From Odontocerum albicorne (lineage: Eukaryota > Arthropoda > Insecta > Trichoptera > Odontoceridae), in contig OX463846.1 of assembly GCA_949825065.1 (NCBI GenBank), positions 4,917,366 through 4,981,365 on the forward strand: a stretch of DNA of 64,000 bases, read 5' to 3'. Below the pieces are notes generated by a model. It made no database searches. It saw nothing but the letters and a program-made list of their open reading frames with translations, and was not told where the DNA came from. Of the stretch, positions 1 to 12,224 are shown piece by piece (positions within the stretch are counted from its first letter, which is position 1; each line of letters begins with the position of its first letter). Made by a program: the position numbers and the translations under genes.

Positions 1-804
1 TTTCGCCGGTCGCTGTGATATAAAGCATACTGTTCGAAAATCAACGTGGAATAGGAAATGAGGGTGGCTGTGTTCAGTTTGACTTCCAGATTTGAGAAAA
101 TGTGCGATGAACAACAGACTTACTTATCTCACTATACTTGAGGAAATGTAGGATGGTCCCTGTGACATTTGAAATGTCATGTCTCAAAGGGATAGGGTAA
201 AATCGTTTTTTTTTACAAATCGAATCGTTTTTTTATAAATCGAAAAATTGTTTTTCGCTAAACTGACGTTTTAATTCCTAATTTTCATTATACTGACTTT
301 CTAATGTACTCGTATTGTATGATTCGTATCTATCTTTAAATAGGTCAAGATCCTCTATGAATTAATACTAATTACGAACATTTAATTTAAGGTATAAAAA
401 CATCGAAAATCCAATTATCGTATACCCCATCCCCTAGCCAATGCAGACTAATGTCACACTGTAACTGCCACATTTTTGCTAATTTATAACAAGATGTATT
501 AATTTGTCATTATTGTTAGTTTTATGTCAAGTATTTACCTAAATAATTTGCTATTTATTAGAATCGAGGCTTATATTAAAGTTGATAAAATAATTAAAAT
601 TACTGAACGTCGTTACAAGGTGTATTGTTGGCAATTTTGTGAACTGTCACAGGGACCATGCTACATTTTCTCAATTTGTTAACTTTTTTTATAATGACGA
701 TTTATTTATTTAATTAGACTGTTGTTCAAAATATGGTGTCATTTATTTTTTAACCTAACTAACCTAACCGCTTCAACACAAGTGCAACTATTAGGTATGT
801 TTAC

Positions 805-872
805 TTTGGGTGACCTGGAAAAATCCTGATACACTAAGGTCGCCGTAAACCGAAAAAGTTTGGGAGCCACTG
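805..872 (-). mobile_element. hAT-type element terminus
   Basis: Read on the minus strand the sequence is CAGTGGCTCCCAAACTTTTT followed by CGGTTTACGGCGACC and TCAGGATTTTTCCAGG. This closely resembles termini of hAT (Charlie-like) elements. The rest of the element cannot be delimited. Confidence 0.6.
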
Positions 873-1092
873 GCGCAGTGTTTGAAGTATGATTTTTATA
901 CAGATAAATATTATGTATGTAAACATTTATATTACGGATTGTTAACTTTGTAAGGATTGTTAATGATGTCAAAGCTGGAAAAGATATGGAAGAACAGAAC
1001 TACCATAGCAAAATTGTACCAACGAAACCATCTTTACGAAAATGCGTCTAGTTAAGTCTCTTGACTTCGCAATATTTGTATATGGTGTAGAG

Positions 1093-1175
1093 CAGGGGTG
1101 TCCAAATCGTGGCCCGCGGGCCACATGTGGCCCTATTTAAGATTTTGTGTGGCCCTTTCGGGGTTTTTATACGTT
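1093..1175 (+). mobile_element. hAT-type element terminus
   Basis: CAGGGGTGTCCAAATCGTGG, CCCGCGGGCCACATGTGGCC is the classic start of hAT/Charlie-like elements. The element is cut short by the LINE-derived tandem array at 1210. Confidence 0.7.
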
Positions 1176-1206
1176 TTGCATTTTGTTATTGATAAAATAA
1201 TTGTAC

Positions 1207-1659
1207 CTATCTACCTGCAACATCAGTATCTAACAAACAGTTATCCTTTATCCAATCATTTCCTAATTTATCATTGTAAGTACCTATAATTCTACCTGCA
1301 ACATCCATATCTAACAAACAGTTATCCTTTATCCAATCATTTCCTAATTTATCATTGTAAGTACCTATAATTCTACCTGCAACATCCATATCTAACAAAC
1401 AGTTATCCTTTATCCAATCATTTCCTAATTTATCATTGTAAGTACCTATAATTCTACCTGCAACATCCATACTCGTATCTAATAAACAGTTATCCTTTAT
1501 CCGATCATTTCCTACTTTATCATTGTACCTATAATACCAATTATTCTGCGCAGCATGTATTTCTACCGCATTTATTTTGCTCTTATCACCCCTATTCAAT
1601 GCCCAGGATTCGTTTCCATACATAAAAGTTGGCACCAGCACGCCCCTGTACGCAACCAT
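1207..1659 (-). pseudogene. LINE reverse transcriptase C-terminal remnant with internal tandem duplication
   Basis: The minus-strand frame opens VAYRGVLVPTFMYGNESWAL, then GDKSKINAVEIHAAQ, which is the familiar LINE block 'LVPTLLYGSETWxLxKxxxSKINAVEM' after the reverse transcriptase core. It is followed by NDKVGNDRIKDNCLLDTSMD, corresponding to the NExIRxRCG region of intact elements. That region has been repeated in frame in the 81-bp array. The frame remains open for 150 codons, but the polymerase core is missing. It is probably not expressed. Confidence 0.75.
1210..1533. repeat. 81-bp tandem array, four copies, derived from LINE coding sequence
   Basis: Units begin with CTACCTGCAACATC at 1211, 1292, 1373 and 1454, an exact period of 81 bases. 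Units 1-3 are nearly identical; the fourth carries insertions. Because 81 is 27 codons, the minus-strand reading frame passes through all copies (KLGNDWIKDNCLLDMDVAGR repeated). Confidence 0.96.
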
Positions 1660-2117
1660 TATTTTAATTACATTGATTGACTCCTATTTTATATGATTTA
1701 CGTAGATCGTATAAAAAAATATTTTAATCCGTTTAAAACAATGACGCTTTTTTACTAGTAAACATCTCTTTAGATAACAGTGTCAACATTAATTCTTGAT
1801 GTAGGTCATGGATCTGTTAGGTTGCGAAAATCATTCCTGGGAGGCTAGAGCACCATTTGTCTCTAGGTGGTTTTCTTAGCATGATATGCCCTGCGGGAGA
1901 TGAGATGTGTATCGTACTCGTATGTATGAGATCCCGTAATTGCCTATCGTATCCAAATAGTCACGCCAGTACCGCTTTCTCTTCCTGTTCTATCTGACTA
2001 TGTTGCAGGTCTGTCGGGTGCGAGAATCTCTGATTCTGTATCAAATAAGTTATCCCATGGTGGTTCATAATATTCTCATCTCGAAGAAAGTTTGTTTCAT
2101 TTATGTCGACTCTGGTA

Positions 2118-2445
2118 TCAACGCTTTACATTATGATCGGCCTGACATTTCTTCGATGGCTCTACAGCTGATATCGGGCGTTGGCCTCCATCAATCCTCG
2201 CCTCCAACTCCTCATGTCTCCCGCCGCGGCCCTCCAATCTGTCACTTGCAGTAGTTGGGCCGCGTCCTCTTTTTACCTCATCCTCCCATCGCAGCCTAGG
2301 TCTACCAACCTTTCTTCTTCCGCCCGGATGTCCCTCAAGGATCCTCTTAGGTACCCGTGATGACAGCATTCTCTGCACATGCCCAGCCCATCTCAGCCTG
2401 CTCAGTCTAGCCGGCCTGACACAGGTCTTATCAATTCGAGGTTTA
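2118..2445 (-). pseudogene. LINE C-terminal fragment, same family as 38.4-kb LINE
   Basis: Minus-strand translation gives RLSRLRWAGHVQRML, VPKRILEGHPGGRRKVGRPR and LRWEDEVKRG, then a diverged tail to about 2118. The blocks LRWAGHVQRM and GGRRKxGRPxLRW occur in the same order in the intact LINE protein at 38432-40333. The upstream sequence (2445-2837) stays open but has no similarity I recognise. Confidence 0.8.
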
Positions 2446-3189
2446 CTATCGATGCGCATGTGTTTGTTTTTTTTCAAATTATATATTTTAGACAACCTTA
2501 TATAATATGTTGTGACTGCCTTATTTGTTTGTTCCCACACTTCGTTGTAGAGACCATTGGGGTTGGAGATGTCGATATTAAAGTATTTAAATTGCATCAC
2601 TTGCTCAACATTATCGATGACCAGTTTGCACCGCCTCAGCTGTTTGAATATTGTTAAACTCTCAAATCCATCAACACAAATCACACTTACTCGTACTTGA
2701 ATGAATTCTCTTTTTAAAGAAAACAATTCAAATACAGAATTTGATATAAAATTATTAAGTATAAAAAAAAAAAAACAAGAAAAAAAGTGAGAAAACGAAG
2801 CAATGTGGTGTTCATTCAAAATTTGTGATTTTCTCAAACAGCTGCAGAATTCGACGTGTTGATTTGATTTCTAGAAAATGGTTTTAGGCAAAAGCGATTT
2901 TGAGTTTATTTTCACCAGCGACTCGCGCTGTGGGGAAAGCTGCCAAGAATGCATATGAAATAGTCCGATTGTCCACATATTCAGGAAAGTTAAAATTCTC
3001 ATATTGGCTGAAATGTACAGGATGTATTGAGGATCGAATTTCAAGTTATTGAACGATTTAGTTACAACATGTGTTACTTTCGGCGGTAAAATTATTGTTG
3101 ACCGAAAATAAAAAAAATATATACTATATATAAAGACTATCTGGTGAGTAGAGTTCGTTAATTCGAGTCCAGCATGCATAATTTATTTT

Positions 3190-3720
3190 CGTGTGTTTTT
3201 TCTTTAGCATTTTCTAATATGTTCTGGCTTATTCTCTCATAGGTACTTCCTTCGCCTCTTCCATATTCATCGTCACATCTATATATCCTCTGAAAAAGGT
3301 CCTTCCGTTTATCTTATTTTTTACCTTTTTCATTCATATGGTCTAATCATAATTTTTCTGGTCGTCTTCTACCATGACTCCCACTTATATTTGCATTATA
3401 AATTTATTAATTCAGTCTTTCGTCACTCATCTTTCCAGCCTAGCAAAAAGTGTTTTTTTTAAACTCAGCAATTTAAAATTTACATTCATCTTTAGTTAAC
3501 ATATTACATTTCTTATTCTGTTTTATTTTTGATGTTCATGTTTTACTCCCATACACAAACGTTGGCACTAATAATCTGTTGTGAACCATCATTTTGGCAG
3601 ATCTTGATACTGATTGGTTTTAATATATGTATATGTTCTTTAGTGACCCATTGACTGTTTCCTATTGCAACTGACATTTCATTATGTCGTTCCACCTTTC
3701 CGTTGCCTGAGAATATACTT
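3190..3720 (-). pseudogene. LINE reverse transcriptase 3' remnant
   Basis: Near 3530-3590 the minus strand gives LLVPTFVYGSKT, the same block as at 1.6 kb. Near 3210-3440, in broken frames, come AGKMSDERLN, GSHGRRRPEKL and LDHMNEKGKK, matching the 'GRRxxxGRPRKxWLDxM' tail of such elements. Many stops and frameshifts are present. Confidence 0.6.
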
Positions 3721-4129
3721 CTCAAGTAGCAGAATTATTCAACTCATTTCTCATAATTAATTGTTCGCCCAAATATCGTATTTTCTTTACAACAATGGAT
3801 ATAATACGAATGGCTCATTGCATCATATCCTTTCGGATTTAAGACGTTTTTGAAGAGTTCTGATACAAAATATAATAATAATAATATAATAAAATATTAT
3901 ATAAACAATTAATTATTATAAATAATGCTCATTATTCATGGCCTAATTGATAAGACGTATATCTGTCAAATATAAAGGTAAGCGTTTCACTTTTCGTGAC
4001 GTTCAGGCCAATTTGCCCTACCGCGCCTATAGAAGTTTCACTTCAAAAAGTATTTTTTTTTGCCACATCTGGATTGGTGATTCGGACATAACATGATAAT
4101 GGTTAGGAGATAACATTGCTTTGATCCAT

Positions 4130-4205
4130 CCTTCGAGGTGGATTGATCGAACCTTCGGACTTAAAACCACGGATTTTACTGTTATACTACCAAACATGTG
4201 AAGAA
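4130..4205 (-). mobile_element. SINE/tRNA-like head fragment
   Basis: The minus strand has A-box-like TTTGGTAGTATAACAGTAAA and B box GAAGGTTCGATCAATCC with near-normal spacing. The anticodon and acceptor stems do not pair well, so this is not a functional tRNA gene. Confidence 0.45.
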
Positions 4206-4714
4206 ACTAGCACAAGTCTAGTGCTTGTGAGAGTTTTTACCTGATGAGCTCTTTTAGCAGACTGGAGCCTTTTTTCCACCGTGAATCGATCTTGAAACTA
4301 ATTAAATATAGTTTTATGCTTTCCTCTACCATGCAAGCTATTATATATATTCAGTTAAACTGACATTACTAGATAATTATAAGCTTTAATAGTTGTCAAT
4401 ATTTAATATAGTTTTTAACGAATATCGTGTTTTTTACTCGTAATGTAAATGTTATGAATATAGTTGTGTATGAATGTAAGGCTCAAACTTATAGTCTGAC
4501 CTTAAATACTAAATATTAAATTCTTATGTTCAAATTTCGTGATTTGTATTTCGAGTCGGACCTTATACGCACCTAACTTTAATGAGGAAATGAAACTACA
4601 TGATTTCCTCATTTAACGAAGCTACGGAAAAGTTGTGTGAAATTTGACATTTAATACTAATGTCTTCAATTAAAATAATATACTTTAAATTAAAATATAA
4701 ACATTCAACCTAGG

Positions 4715-4905
4715 AAAATGTCACTGGATCGGAAGAGAAATTAAAGTGAAAAATGTGAATAGTAAAATATTATGTATGGCGAGATGTACAAATGAACGTG
4801 GAGGAGATGTAAGTTGTGTGCTTGAATATAAAAGTATGGATCTCTGTTCTCTCTGCCTAACCTTGCAAGGGACACGGTGTGATGAGTATGTATATATGTG
4901 TATCA
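4715..4905 (+). pseudogene. LINE 3'-end remnant
   Basis: The plus strand in broken frames gives VNSKILCMARCTNERGGDVS and then CSLCLTLQG. It ends in an untranslated block (TGCCTAACCTTGCAAGGGAC then ACGGTGTGATG) that recurs at 5380-5425, 19000, 23330, 23830 and 50650. These are 3' ends of one LINE family. Confidence 0.55.
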
Positions 4906-5099
4906 AATACTAAAATATGTTGATGAATGAAATCAATTTGTGGAATAATTATAATTAATATTTTGTTTGTAAAACCCTTGTATTATAAAATGTAAGTTGT
5001 GGAATTTCACAAAGGGAAAACCAATTATGTGAACTTAGAAAAAAACATGAGGTGACAATACATGACAAATAGCGAACTAAGTGATTAGGGATGCATGTG

Positions 5100-5440
5100 A
5101 ACTCATGACTGATGCAATAAGAAGGATGAAGAACGATTCTCTGAGATGGTTTGGCCATGTGCAACGAGCGAATGGAGAAAGACTAACAAAACAAATAAAC
5201 AGTGTAAATGTGAATGGAAGGCGTGGTAGAGGAAGATAAAGGAAAGTATGGTTGGATCAAGTGTATGATATTTTAAAAGAAGGAAATTGTACAAGTCTGA
5301 GAAATCGTTGGAGCTGTATGAGATGGTGAATTTATGTAGAAGAGGCGAAATTAGCATGTCGTGATAGGTAAGTCTTGCGCTTTATTATTTCTGCCTATCC
5401 CCACGGGGAGACGGCGTGATGGAATGTATATACGTTTGTT
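5100..5440 (+). pseudogene. LINE C-terminal fragment with 3' untranslated end
   Basis: Plus-strand frames give RRMKNDSLRWFGHVQRANGE and then NVNGRRGRGR, KVWLDQVYDILKEGN and EEAKLACRDR, with scattered stops. RWFGHVxR and GRxxxGRPRxxWLDxV are signatures of the region after the LINE polymerase. The shared 3' block (CCTATCCCCACGGGGAGACG) ends the fragment. Confidence 0.75.
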
Positions 5441-5904
5441 TGAAAACCGATTACTATGATTTTTTTCAATTTCAGGTACTTGATGACAAATCAATTCGTT
5501 AAAAATGTATTTTTTCTGATTTTACTTTGAATTCGGGTTTATAAATAGTTTTTGCTGGGTTTAATGAATAAAATAAATTGATATTATTATTATCTGAACG
5601 AATATTATTATTATCTGATGAGATCTGGGAGAGTCTCGCCAAGATTCGGCTGTTGCTGAATCACTTCGGTTCGGAGTTAAACTGGGCCAGATCATATTTT
5701 ACCATCATCACGTTATGAAATAGCGATGATCAACGGAGGTGTGTCATCTTTGTTACTGTCACCAGTTGAATCCGAGCGAATTAAGATATCATCAAATGTT
5801 GCGGAGACATGTAACTCGAAAATCACCAAAGGATGACGCAATAATTTTTCATACAACTTACTTCATTTGGTACTGATTTATATTTGATAATGACTTTATA
5901 TTAA

Positions 5905-6045
5905 TAACGACCTTACACATACGTGTTACTATCACATATCGGAAGATCTACAAAGGTTTCTTTGTAGTTCGTCTTCCCTTGGTGAGTTTTCTTACCGAAT
6001 ATGTTTTTCAGAACATATACAGATGCGAGGAAGTACCTAATTAAA
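5905..6045 (-). repeat. dispersed repeat R, copy 3 (partial)
   Basis: The reverse complement contains TAGATCTTCCGATATGTGAT, AGACGAACTAC, and GTACTTCC … GTATATGTTC, matching the front half of the other two copies. Confidence 0.65.
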
Positions 6046-6214
6046 TGACCCCAGTAACTATCTATCTTTACACTTAACCTATATAAGTTTTATTTTGTGG
6101 TATTTTCTATCTGTCAATAATAATAGGTTCGTGCCCCTCATTGGAGAGCCCTTGATGAAAGTTTGCCTTCTAAATGGCGCTGCATAAATTATCATTTTAT
6201 TCTTATTATTCCAT

Positions 6215-6385
6215 GATCTAGTTAATAAAATGCCTATCTTCCATCCCGGGGTTTGAATATTTGATTTAAATTTATTTAAAGAGTTTCAGTCTGGTCTTTT
6301 TAATATTTTTTAAATGGTCGGGAAAGATTGTTACAAGCCAATTAACTCTCTAGGTTGTACTGTATACAATGAAAGTGTAATACAC
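6215..6385 (+). mobile_element. SINE fragment
   Basis: B-box remnant CCCGGGGTTTGAATATTTGA, body GAGTTTCAGTCTGGTCTTTT and tail GGTTGTACTGTATACAATGA. The tail is shared with 57.7 kb and, inverted, with 62.25 kb. The head is too diverged to define. Confidence 0.6.
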
Positions 6386-6533
6386 TACACTAACTATTTT
6401 TACTAAACTTAGATCATTGTTTAAAAATATATTTAGTGAGTGATTCATTACAGGTGAACAAATAAAATGGTTCAAAAAGGTCATTACTTTAAAGAAAATA
6501 ATGCAGGACTGAGCAAAAGTAAGTAGAAACTAA

Positions 6534-6734
6534 GGCCTCGGCCACACAGGTAGGAGCCTCGCTTGGTGCTTAGAGCTACGCTGCAAGCTAGGTGACATAT
6601 CCTAGCGAACTAACGCACCCCATACTATCGCAATGGCCACATTGCACGCTTCGCACCCATTACGTGACAATTATATTTACCTAGTAGCGTAGCTCTAAGC
6701 ACCAAGCGAGGCTTCTACCTATGTGGCCGAGGCC
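6534..6734. mobile_element. MITE B, Harbinger-type, complete
   Basis: Inverted ends of about 50 bases (GGCCTCGGCCACACAGGTAG and partner, through GCTTGGTGCTTAGAGCTACG) are flanked by TAA on both sides (6531-6533, 6735-6737). A 3-base TAA target and GG-starting ends fit PIF/Harbinger elements. Length 201 bases, no coding. Confidence 0.92.
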
Positions 6735-7329
6735 TAAGAGTTTAATCAACCTGAGGGTTATCATCCAAGCACCGGATTTTCGATCCACACAGGTCAAATG
6801 GAAGTGAAAAGAAAGCTTAAAACTTGTTCGAGTTGCCTATATTTGACGTTAACATTAAGCTCTGATTAAGAAGTCAAGCTCAAATCAGGTCAGGCTGATA
6901 ACTGTATCGAAAAAAAAACCTTAACTAAGAAAATAACAATCTAAAATAATCGAACATTTGTGATATATAAATCGGTTCAAGTGAGATAAAACCAGAGAGA
7001 TGATGTGTAAATTTGTACTATTTGACAAAGTCAATAATTATATGTTTGCCTTCTTGTATTTAAAATGTGTTTTATTTTCTTCATAAATAGGAAATTAAAA
7101 ATATTCATATAAAATGTGGTAAAACATAAAAAAAACCCAAATAAAAATAAAATTTAAAATGGAACTGATCGAGGAGTTCGTTCCGTAACAATATACTATC
7201 ACAATTGCTAAAGTATTGTCAACACATACGATGATGAACGCGCCTACTACAGTGGCTCTTACAGTTGCACCCTTAATGGAGGCGAAGACTATGTTGTCTC
7301 TTGGCCATGCACTGTAACATGTCAATTCG

Positions 7330-9050
7330 AATATTGACGTTTTTTGCTTTTCCTACGTCACAGTCTCAGAAAACAAGTAATCTGCTTCTATACTGGAGAC
7401 AACTTGTAAAAAAGAAGAATCTTATTGGCATTTAATTCGTGGTGGATTTATAAATACCAAAATCGCATTAAATTATAATTTAAAACTCAATGGACACCAA
7501 AGTCTCAAAGGTTTGAAGTCACTGAGCTAGACTCGTGCTTCCAAAAATAACGACACTTTTCGGTCACGTCATGTTCAGTTGTCAGCCTGTTCTAATTGTC
7601 AGGGGTGGCCTTAGTCTAGTTACTAGAACTTGGGTCAAACCTGCTAAAGTGTGGAAAAAGTCAGATATCTTTATTATCAATAAACTTTATAATATTAATT
7701 AATTATTATTGTTATTATTCTTTAAATTAAAATAAACGATGCCACAAATACGAGCACAAAATTATAGATTAACAAGTATTACTGTGTTTCAAGTTATAAT
7801 TGTAGGTTTATTGATACGTTTAATTTTTTTAAAGTCTGTTAAAAAAGTGAAGATAGAATGTTAAAATATACTATACGAGTATGCCACAGATTACTCAAGA
7901 ATAGTGAGTCTAAAAAATTAAAAAATGACATAAATTATACTTAGACAGAAAGGGATGATAAATTTACGAAATTTAGTTTTTTTGTGCATTTTTGGATGCA
8001 AGTAAATTTGAAATAAAAAAGATTTATTATGATCAAAGAATTAACGTTTTGGTTAACAGATGTGTTTAGGTTTGTCAAGATTTCAATTTCAAATGAAGAG
8101 GAGTAAACATATGTTGAAAAAGCTTGATTGAATAAAGTATTGAAATTTAATTGATATGCGCTGTGGAAGTATACTCAGTGATTAAATTATTCTTTCTGAT
8201 TATTTAAAGCATCAAAACTACTGTAACTGGATTATCAGAAATAACGTTTGAATCACGGTTTAAATACTAATACACTTTTGAAATTACTCTTCAACAATTA
8301 ATTTCGTATCAAATAGATTATTGTTTACATATTTCATAAAATAAGGACTTGATGAGTGATTTTAATGAAACATTTTGGTTTATTTTTCATAAAGTTTGGT
8401 ATATTTCAATTATTAACATAATATTTTATTGAACAATATAAAAAAAAATATTGCGTACTTAACAGGCATGCAAAAAGTATATTTGATAAAAAATAAACTT
8501 ATTGCGCACCATGTCCAATATTTTTACGACAATTAGTGGAACTGAAATCGAAAAATTTTCAAAATTTTGTCAAGATAATGTTTGTTTCCTATAATTTGGG
8601 TTATTTTTTTTATATCTAATAAAATTATATCTCATGAAAATTTCTAGGTAACTTGCATCCTTTTGAATCGACCAATTAAACCTTTCTACGTGCAAACGTT
8701 GACAAAAATATTAAAACATTTTAAGTAAGTATAAAATTCAGCACGAGTTTTTTTATATATTCAGCAGCTTTAAAAAAATTTCATCCCCCACAGCTGTAAC
8801 AAATGCCTGGTATATTTATTTACAAATTAAGAGGATTAAGAACATACTCGTACGTAGACAGAATGGTGTTATTTATTGAAAGAGAAAACAGTGTTACAAA
8901 ACGATACGTGTGTTATTTAATAAATCCAATTCACACAGATAACCTTCACAACAAATAAAACATATGAAGTCCTTGGAACAATAAAAAAAACACTGACGTG
9001 TTTATAAAACAATGTCAGAATTTTTTAAACATGAAAAAAAATGCGAACTG
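7330..9050. other. AT-rich stretch, nothing recognised
   Basis: I see no coding frame, inverted ends or tandem repeat. Scattered TACGAGTA/TACTCGTA octamers occur near 7873 and 8845. Confidence 0.5.
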
Positions 9051-9054
9051 GAAA

Positions 9055-9345
9055 CTTACGAGGTATTGAGAGTAATGCAAAACTATGTGCGCGTGTGTAG
9101 TGGTGAAAACGGTTTAGTTTTTTTTAACAAAATGGCCGCCACGAAAAGAACCGAACAAGTTTTGTAACGAACCGAACGAGTATACCGTTACGATGAGCAG
9201 GTAGTCCTGCTGAATTGTAAGGTGAAATCAAAATAAATCTGGCGCGTATTAACTTCTCCTGAACATTTCGGGAATGTCCGATCCCCACCAGCCCGATTAC
9301 TGTGGCGGGGGAATAATCTGGCTCGATCCGATGTGGAATATCATC
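9055..9345. other. GC-rich island, function unknown
   Basis: Contains AACAAAATGGCCGCCACGAA, CGATCCCCACCAGCCCGATT and TGTGGCGGGGGAATAATC in an otherwise very AT-rich stretch. Short open frames on both strands (minus: PHRIEPDYSPATVIGLVGIG) lack convincing splice sites. It may be an exon, a promoter or a decayed element. Confidence 0.3.
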
Positions 9346-10100
9346 GCTTTCTTATTCACATGTACACCATCGTCTTGTGTATTCGGCTCCTATGCAATGA
9401 CGTCTGTTTCGTTTGTCACACCAGCTTTTTTATTCTTCATCTTGGTTTATTTTCAGATACGCTGCACACTAAATATACAATGTACTTAGAAATTGTATTT
9501 TTAAATTAGATGCTCAGATATTTTGTAGAAAATTTTTCGTTTCTGTTGTCACGTAGTTTTTTTTTAGACTTTTCTATGTGGTCACAATAGCAAATAGTTC
9601 CCATGAAATCACAACTGAAGTCAAATTAACACTGATGTCACGATGCATGACAATGAGTTTCAAAATGGTTATTGCACGTTATATTAAATGGCAGATGATT
9701 TAAAAAAATGTACATTTAATTACATATTTATCGTTTAGGGTTGGTCTTTATGAATTTAACAATTAAGACCTCAATACTGCTGTGTTCAGTGTCATATCAA
9801 AGCCACTTCATATTTTTGTAGGGAAATTTAAATGAACATAAAATATTTGACAAACACCGCGACGTTATAATTAATCGATACGAGAATATAATAAGAAATT
9901 TGTCGTTTTAAATTTAGACAAATGAATTGTACATCTTTATGTGATATTGAAAGTGTTTTAAAGAAAAATATGATATTTTCAGAGGGTGTAAAGTTTGATG
10001 TAAATCATATTACAATACTTTGCCAGCGTTAACAGTTTAGAAGCGGCTTTCATGAAATCAGACCTGAAATATTGATTAACGTTGAAGTAATAATACTATA

Positions 10101-11394
10101 ATAGGTAAGTCAAAAAGTTTTGAAAGCGACATCTATGGAGCAGTAGAAAAAACAAAATTTCTACGCCATTTTAATATTTCATCTTTCATAAGAACGTACT
10201 CAAAATTTCATTTCAATCTGTCAATTCATTCTTTGTTTACAAGCCATTTGAAGTTGACGTGTCAGTGTATTTTTTAACAATGGAAAAATCCGAATATCGT
10301 GCAGTGATTAAATTCTTTGTTTTGGAAGGTTTATCGGCTACTGAGATCCATGCAAAGATGGTGAAAATATTAAAGGAGTCTTCTCCTTCATTTCCAACCG
10401 TTCACCGATGGGTTTTGGAGTTTAAGTGTGGCCGCACAAGCGTTGAAGACGATCCACGCTCAGGACGTCCAAAAAGTGCATCAACACCAGAAATCATAGC
10501 GAAAATACAGGATATGGTTTTGAAAGATCATCGATCGACTGTGGATGTGATAGCTGACACCATAGGCATCTCACATGGAACAACTTGGCATATTTTGGCT
10601 GAAGTTTTGGGTTTCAAAAAACTGTGTGCACAATGGGTGCCGCATTTGCTAACAATGCAACAAAAACACGTTCGAATGCGACTTTCGGAGCAACATTTGC
10701 AGCAATTTCGAAAGGATAAAAAGGATTTTCTGCGTCGATTCATCACTATGGATGAGACTTGGGTCTACCACCATGATCCTGAATCAAAATAAGAGGCTAA
10801 GGAGTGGTGTGAACCAGGCACTTTGGCTCCGAAGCGAGTTCGTGTCCAGAAATCGGCCAAGAAGGTGTTAGCGTCAGTTTTTTGGGATGCAAAAGGAATT
10901 TTATGGATAGATTATCTCCAAACTGGTAAGACAATCAACTATGATTATTATTGTGACCTTTTGGACCAGTTGGATGAAAAAAATTGTGAAAAAAGACCCG
11001 GTTTGCAGAAGAAAAAAATCATTTTTCATCAAGACAATGCACCTGCTCACACAGCTCAAAAAACCATCGCGAAAATCAGTGAATTGGGGTACGAATTGTT
11101 GCAGCATCCACCCTATTCGCCAGATTTAGCTCCCTCTGACTTCTGGCTGTTCTCACACCTCAAAAAATTCCTTCGTGGAAAGCATTTTTCATCAAACGAA
11201 GAGGTTATAGCCGTCGTAGAGGAGTATTTTGCAGGCCTTCCAGAAAGTCACTTCCGTGATGGGACAACAAAGTTGGAAGATCGTTGGACCAAGTGTATTG
11301 ATCTTATGGGAGATTATACTGAGCAATAAAAGTGATTTCCCCCCAAAAAAAATGTATTTTCATTTCCGCTTTCAAAACTTTTTGACTAACCTAG
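10101..11394 (+). mobile_element. near-complete mariner element
   Basis: The element is 1294 bases long with inverted ends sharing AGTCAAAAAGTTTTGAAAGC, and a TA target duplication at 10099-10100 and 11395-11396. It carries one full-length transposase frame broken by a single stop codon. Ends, length and coding content are those of the mariner family of Tc1/mariner DNA transposons. Confidence 0.95.
10280..11329 (+). pseudogene. mariner transposase (DD34D) with one nonsense codon
   Basis: Mariner transposase catalyses cut-and-paste transposition at TA sites in the nucleus. I chose ATG 10280 (MEKSEYRAVIKFF) over an upstream GTG, because the family starts this way. The N-terminal helix-turn-helix region includes WVLEFKCGR and GRPKSAS, the linker has WVPHLLT, and the catalytic domain shows MDETWVYH, HQDNAPAHTA and YSPDLAPSDFWLF. 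The spacing between the last two catalytic aspartates is 34 residues (DD34D). At 10790-10792 a TAA interrupts the frame after HHDPESK; CAA to TAA is the simplest cause, since the protein continues in frame with EAKEWCEPG to a normal end at 11329. Length without the stop is 349 residues, normal for the family. The single lesion suggests a fairly recent insertion, but it is non-autonomous as read. Confidence 0.95.
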
Positions 11395-11449
11395 TATAGT
11401 TCATCATGTATTATATAATTTAAAATAATTATCATACAAATGGTCAAGG

Positions 11450-11690
11450 GATATATGTTTTGAGGCTTTCGCGGTTATTCGTATCAATTGTATAAGGTTT
11501 TCCGGAGTTTTGTACCGAGTGATTTGGTTTATGAAACCGACGTTTCGAAAACGTTGCAGTTTTCATCTTCAAGGCTTGTTCGTGAACAATCCCTGATAAT
11601 AAAATCAACAACTGGCGACGTTGACTACGCATAAGTCCTGAAGATTAAAACTACAACGTTTTCGAAACACCGCCATCATAAACCAAAAAG
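11450..11690. repeat. unclassified repeat remnant with short inverted blocks
   Basis: The sequence has GACGTTTCGAAAACGTTGCA and, about 100 bases on, CAACGTTTTCGAAACACCGC in inverted order, plus GGTTTATGAAACC-like pieces. Such motifs are common at ends of old retroelements in insects; I cannot name the family. Confidence 0.35.
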
Positions 11691-12224
11691 ATAATATATA
11701 TTTTAATAAAACTCAGAAAGATAAGATATATCTTTTAAAGTGTTATCAAAATAGCGTTTCGTAGATTTAAGTTTTTTTAAAGTCATTTCTATGTGATCAC
11801 CGTAGAATATATCCATGAAATCATAACGAAAATGTAGATCGTCGCTGAAGTCATAGTCTATGATGACCGTTATGTATCATCGTACACTCGGACAAATTAA
11901 TCGTACATGCGAATTCGTTAGCAAGTCGTAGGTTGCGAATGTCAACATGTCAGATGTACGTGAATTAAGTTCACCTGGATTGTAGATGAAATGTTACGTG
12001 ATGGACATTTTTGTATGTAATTTATATCTTCTAAGTCATAAGTACGATATAGTGAGTCATGCTGAAGGAATCCAGCGTGCCAAAGAATCAACTAAGTTGA
12101 GAACTTTCAAAATATAATGTGATCGAGAACATTAGCGTTTATTCTCAAATGTATGAATTTGAGTTTTTATTATTTTTTTGTTTGCGAATAGTGTGTAATT
12201 TATTTTTAAGATTGTATATGAGAT

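Noticed and set aside
4130..4205. A tRNA gene
   Set aside because: A and B boxes are present but stems do not pair and the family occurs many times with SINE bodies; called a SINE head instead. The same reasoning applies at 17580, 54290, 56860, 57430 and 60330.
7095..7325. ORF with RDNIVFASIKGATVRATVVG
   Set aside because: Similar scraps recur near 57865 and 63030, so probably repeat-derived, but the similarity is too short to name.
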